Source of the DNA: Tupaia tana | Taxonomy: Eukaryota; Chordata; Mammalia; Scandentia; Tupaiidae | Direction: 5' to 3' | Length of the DNA stretch: 64,000 bases | Assembly: GCA_026018925.1 (NCBI GenBank) | Contig: JAKSZU010000031.1 | Span: 9,075,448-9,139,447, forward strand | In this document: one piece after another, positions 61,850 to 64,000 of the stretch | Layout: the number at the start of each line of letters is the position of its first letter | How positions within the stretch are numbered: the stretch's first letter is position 1 | Notes under the pieces: generated by a model | Told to the model about the DNA's origin: nothing | Database searches by the model: none | The model's input: the letters and a program-made list of their open reading frames with translations, nothing else | Program-made: the position numbers and the translations under genes

Positions 61850-62150
61850 ATACCCCCTTCACACCCAGTCCAAGTTGCCTTCCGCTCAGCAGCCAGAGTG
61901 CTCCTCGAAGCTATCCGGCTGCAGGTCATTTTATTGGACCACTAGAAACTTCCCAAGGGCTCTCCATCCTCGCTGAAGACAATCCATCATTTCCCCATGG
62001 CCCTTCCCTACCTGACGGGACCCCTCTGCCTCTGTGAGTTGATGTTCCACATCTCGCTCTTCTCCCATTCTGCTCGTGTGTCTTGAGCATACCGGGCCTC
62101 TCAGGAACTTCACACACTCCTGATCACAGCTCCCTGGCTCTTATGGACCC
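61850..62150. mobile_element. Ancient mammalian dispersed repeat
   Basis: GCCAGAGTGCTCCTCGAAGC, AGGGCTCTCCATCCTCGC, ATGGCCCTTCCCTACCTGAC, CATTCTGCTCGTGTG and GAGCATACCGGGCCTCTCAGG follow a widespread old mammalian repeat whose name I cannot confirm. Non-coding. Confidence 0.5.
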
Positions 62151-62442
62151 ACTTGTGGAAACACACAACTCTCCACACTTCTTTTTCACAGTTGGTTTCT
62201 TCTCACCCTTCACCTCTCAGTTCCATGGTCACGTTCACCAGCTGAAATTACCGGACCTGCCTTCGGGTTATCTTCTAGCCCGTCACAGTGGTGTGTACTT
62301 AGCCCACGTGTGTGTGTGTGTGCAAATGTTTGTGTGTGAGTGTGTAGGAAGGAGGATTCCCAGCTGATGGGAGGACAGCCCAAGAGAGACATGCCTGCTC
62401 ACTATGAAAGTGTTTCTCTGTTTCAGGTGGGAGTCCACAAGA
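62151..62442. other. Stretch without recognised features
   Basis: Includes a short (GT)n at 62306-62345. Nothing else recognised. Confidence 0.4.
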
Positions 62443-62507
62443 TATCGGGTTGTCAGATTCTGTTTTTCTATGCGAAAATGCATCACGACCTTTCCAATGA
62501 CCCAATA
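62443..62507. mobile_element. Short palindromic MITE (type 2), copy 3
   Basis: TATCGGGTTGTCAGATTCTG then TTTTTCTATGCGAAAATGC and CACGACCTTTCCAATGACCCA. The left arm is shortened compared with copy 1 at 10949. Confidence 0.6.
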
Positions 62508-62648
62508 CATTATTACGGATTCGAGTTGTCTCACAAATGAACAGTGAGCTTCCCTGAAGGAAATATGTACTTGGGCTTTTTATTTCATTATTCATTTCAT
62601 GTTCCTCATTCATTCATGAGCAAACCTCTTCTTAGAATCCTTTTGACA

Positions 62649-62912
62649 TGGGACCAGCAGTTAGCATAATGGCTATGTCGCTGGACTCCCATGTAGTCGA
62701 CCACGGTTCAAGTCCCAGACCCAGCAGCTTAAACTCATGCCGGGCACATGTGCGTACGTGCCCAAGATCCCAAGAGGAGAATGGAGGAGAAGGGATTGCG
62801 GCGTGGCCATCCCTCCTGGGGGTTGATTTCTCACTTTCTAAATCTCTGTTTTTCTCTGTCTTTCTGGTGAGCGCACACACCCTATAGCAAAACAAACAAA
62901 CAAACAAAACTC
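62649..62912 (+). mobile_element. SINE-A, sense
   Basis: GGGACCAGCAGTTAGCATAATGG, GGTTCAAGTCCC, CCTATAGCAAAACAAACAAAC-type end with (CAAA)n growth before CTCTTTCGG. Confidence 0.93.
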
Positions 62913-62949
62913 TTTCGGCATGATACCGACAGCGGTAATAATGGTGGAC

Positions 62950-63100
62950 ATCTATGAGGGGTCTTTGAAAAGAGCATGGAATATGGATATGATGGAAAAA
63001 AAAAAACTATGTATGAATTTCAAAAAACTTGTGCACCAAATGAACTCACATTTTAATTCTATTTTTCTATAGATATTTTGTAGTCCCCTTGTAGGGTATG
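62950..63100 (+). mobile_element. Mariner-type MITE (type 1), sense, uninterrupted
   Basis: CTATGAGGGGTCTTTGAAAAG, TATGTATGAATTTCAAAAAAC, CACCAAATGAACTCACATTTT, TTTGTAGTCCCCTTGTAGGG. Confidence 0.75.
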
Positions 63101-64000
63101 CTGGCTTTTGCCAAGCACTCTTCTAGAAAGAGTCAATTAACAGGTGTTCATTGACTTCATTCTTATAGCACCCAATGGCTTGGCTGTTTTTTTTCCTATT
63201 ATTAGTCATTCAAAGAAGAGAATATTGAATTTCCAGCGTTAGACACCTGCTTCTCAGGCATATGGGGAGATGTGCCCTACAGGACTGATTGAACCAGAGA
63301 CACACTGGGATACACCTCTTTTCTTCTGATTGTTATAGGGGGAAAAAAAGGTGCTTGATACGGAGTTAAAGGACCTCTCTGGCCCTTGGTGTGATTGACG
63401 TAGAGGACGAATCTGCCCCTTATCAGGAAATATCTCAATCTCTCTGGTGCTCACCTTTCTCACTGAAAATTAGATTAATGCCTGCTTAACATCATATTAG
63501 TGGATTTATGTAAGTGTATGTATGTGAAAAGACAATTTCAACTGTTCAGCACTATATTAACATGAGATAGGTAAAGTCCTTCATCAATGGACTATTGCCT
63601 GAGCTCTTTAGGTATTTCAGGATAACTCAGTGGTATGTATTGGTAGATGAATATCACAATGGAAGAGTACCTCAACCTCAGGCCAGCGTAATGACTTTTC
63701 ATTGAGAAGCTATTTTAGATGGTCCCAAATGGCACTACATTTTATATGACAAGTTGTTCCGGAATTCTTTGGCTATGATCTCTAAAGATATATTCATGCA
63801 ACTTTGCATAATAGAACCTTTTACTCCACTCCAGTCCCTTTTGAGATCCTGCTAATATCCACTGTATCCTTCCTCTGCATGTATTAGTTAGTCCTTAGAA
63901 AATACCCCTTTTAACCGCTTAAAGAAACCTCCTCTTAGAATCCTTTCAAGCACCTCCACTTCACCGTAAGTGTCCTTGACTTCCTAGCTCCTTTTCAGTC
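63101..64000. other. Stretch without recognised features to the window edge
   Basis: No gene, RNA gene or named repeat recognised. Confidence 0.4.

Noticed and set aside
1554..62912. tRNA genes
   Set aside because: The A and B box pairs belong to SINE heads: no clean cloverleaf with paired acceptor stem and anticodon loop, and each is followed by SINE body or tail and often flanked by target duplications.
1..64000. A gene cluster, defence system or operon
   Set aside because: No conserved coding exon, no gene spacing or operon structure, and almost all longer frames are explained by repeats.

Overview
Organism and kind of DNA: this is nuclear DNA of a placental mammal, with no protein-coding gene, tRNA gene, rRNA gene or CRISPR array that I can support. 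The mammalian call rests on recognisable LINE-1 ORF2 and 3'UTR remnants, a half-L1 (HAL1-like) element, MaLR/MLT1-type LTRs, MER5-type hAT elements, a MIR and other old repeats. I see no Alu- or B1-rich background. The dominant element is instead a tRNA-derived SINE of about 265 bp present in dozens of copies. Together with one clear 7SL-RNA-derived fragment, this suggests Euarchontoglires. My best guess is a colugo (Dermoptera, whose tRNA-derived CYN SINEs are known), at about 0.6 confidence; this is from memory and unverified.

SINE types (names are mine). SINE-A (about 265 bp) is a tRNA-like head with A and B boxes, a CpG-rich body, a C6-A-G6 palindrome, a CT-rich stretch and an end reading CCTATAGCAAAAACCTCTCC plus poly-A. 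SINE-B (about 150-190 bp) has the same head joined directly to the CT-rich stretch, usually ending GGTCAAATTAAAATAAAT. SINE-C (about 200-270 bp) has a different tRNA-like head and older-looking copies. With degenerate intermediates they cover roughly a quarter to 30 % of the window. Many copies have 8-18 bp target-site duplications and A-rich tails, as expected for L1-driven retrotransposition.

Layout. 1-5 kb: SINEs in AT-rich DNA with an old antisense L1. 5.3-7.9 kb: antisense MLT1 LTR, then an antisense HAL1-like element split by a SINE-A. 8.3-9.9 kb: antisense L1 3'UTR cut by three SINEs. 10-22.5 kb: scattered SINEs, a MER5-like element, a short palindromic MITE and long unique stretches. 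22.9-23.9 kb: ERV-like LTR, MLT1 LTR and MITE, all old. 25.3-27.7 kb: antisense L1 with three SINEs inside. 28-33 kb: sense L1 fragments, SINEs and an unusual 518-bp compound SINE insertion at 30.3-30.8 kb. 34-42.5 kb: dense SINEs, MER5, MLT1 and nested MITEs. 43.9-49 kb: L1 and MLT1 remnants and SINE clusters. 50-53.4 kb: MIR, an old mammalian repeat, a solo-LTR candidate and SINE-C copies. 54-64 kb: more SINEs, four mariner-type MITEs and an old mammalian repeat.

Nothing here works together as a gene set. The sequence reads as intergenic or intronic DNA whose main interest is retrotransposon biology. Open reading frames are short and mostly fall inside SINEs or L1 remnants.
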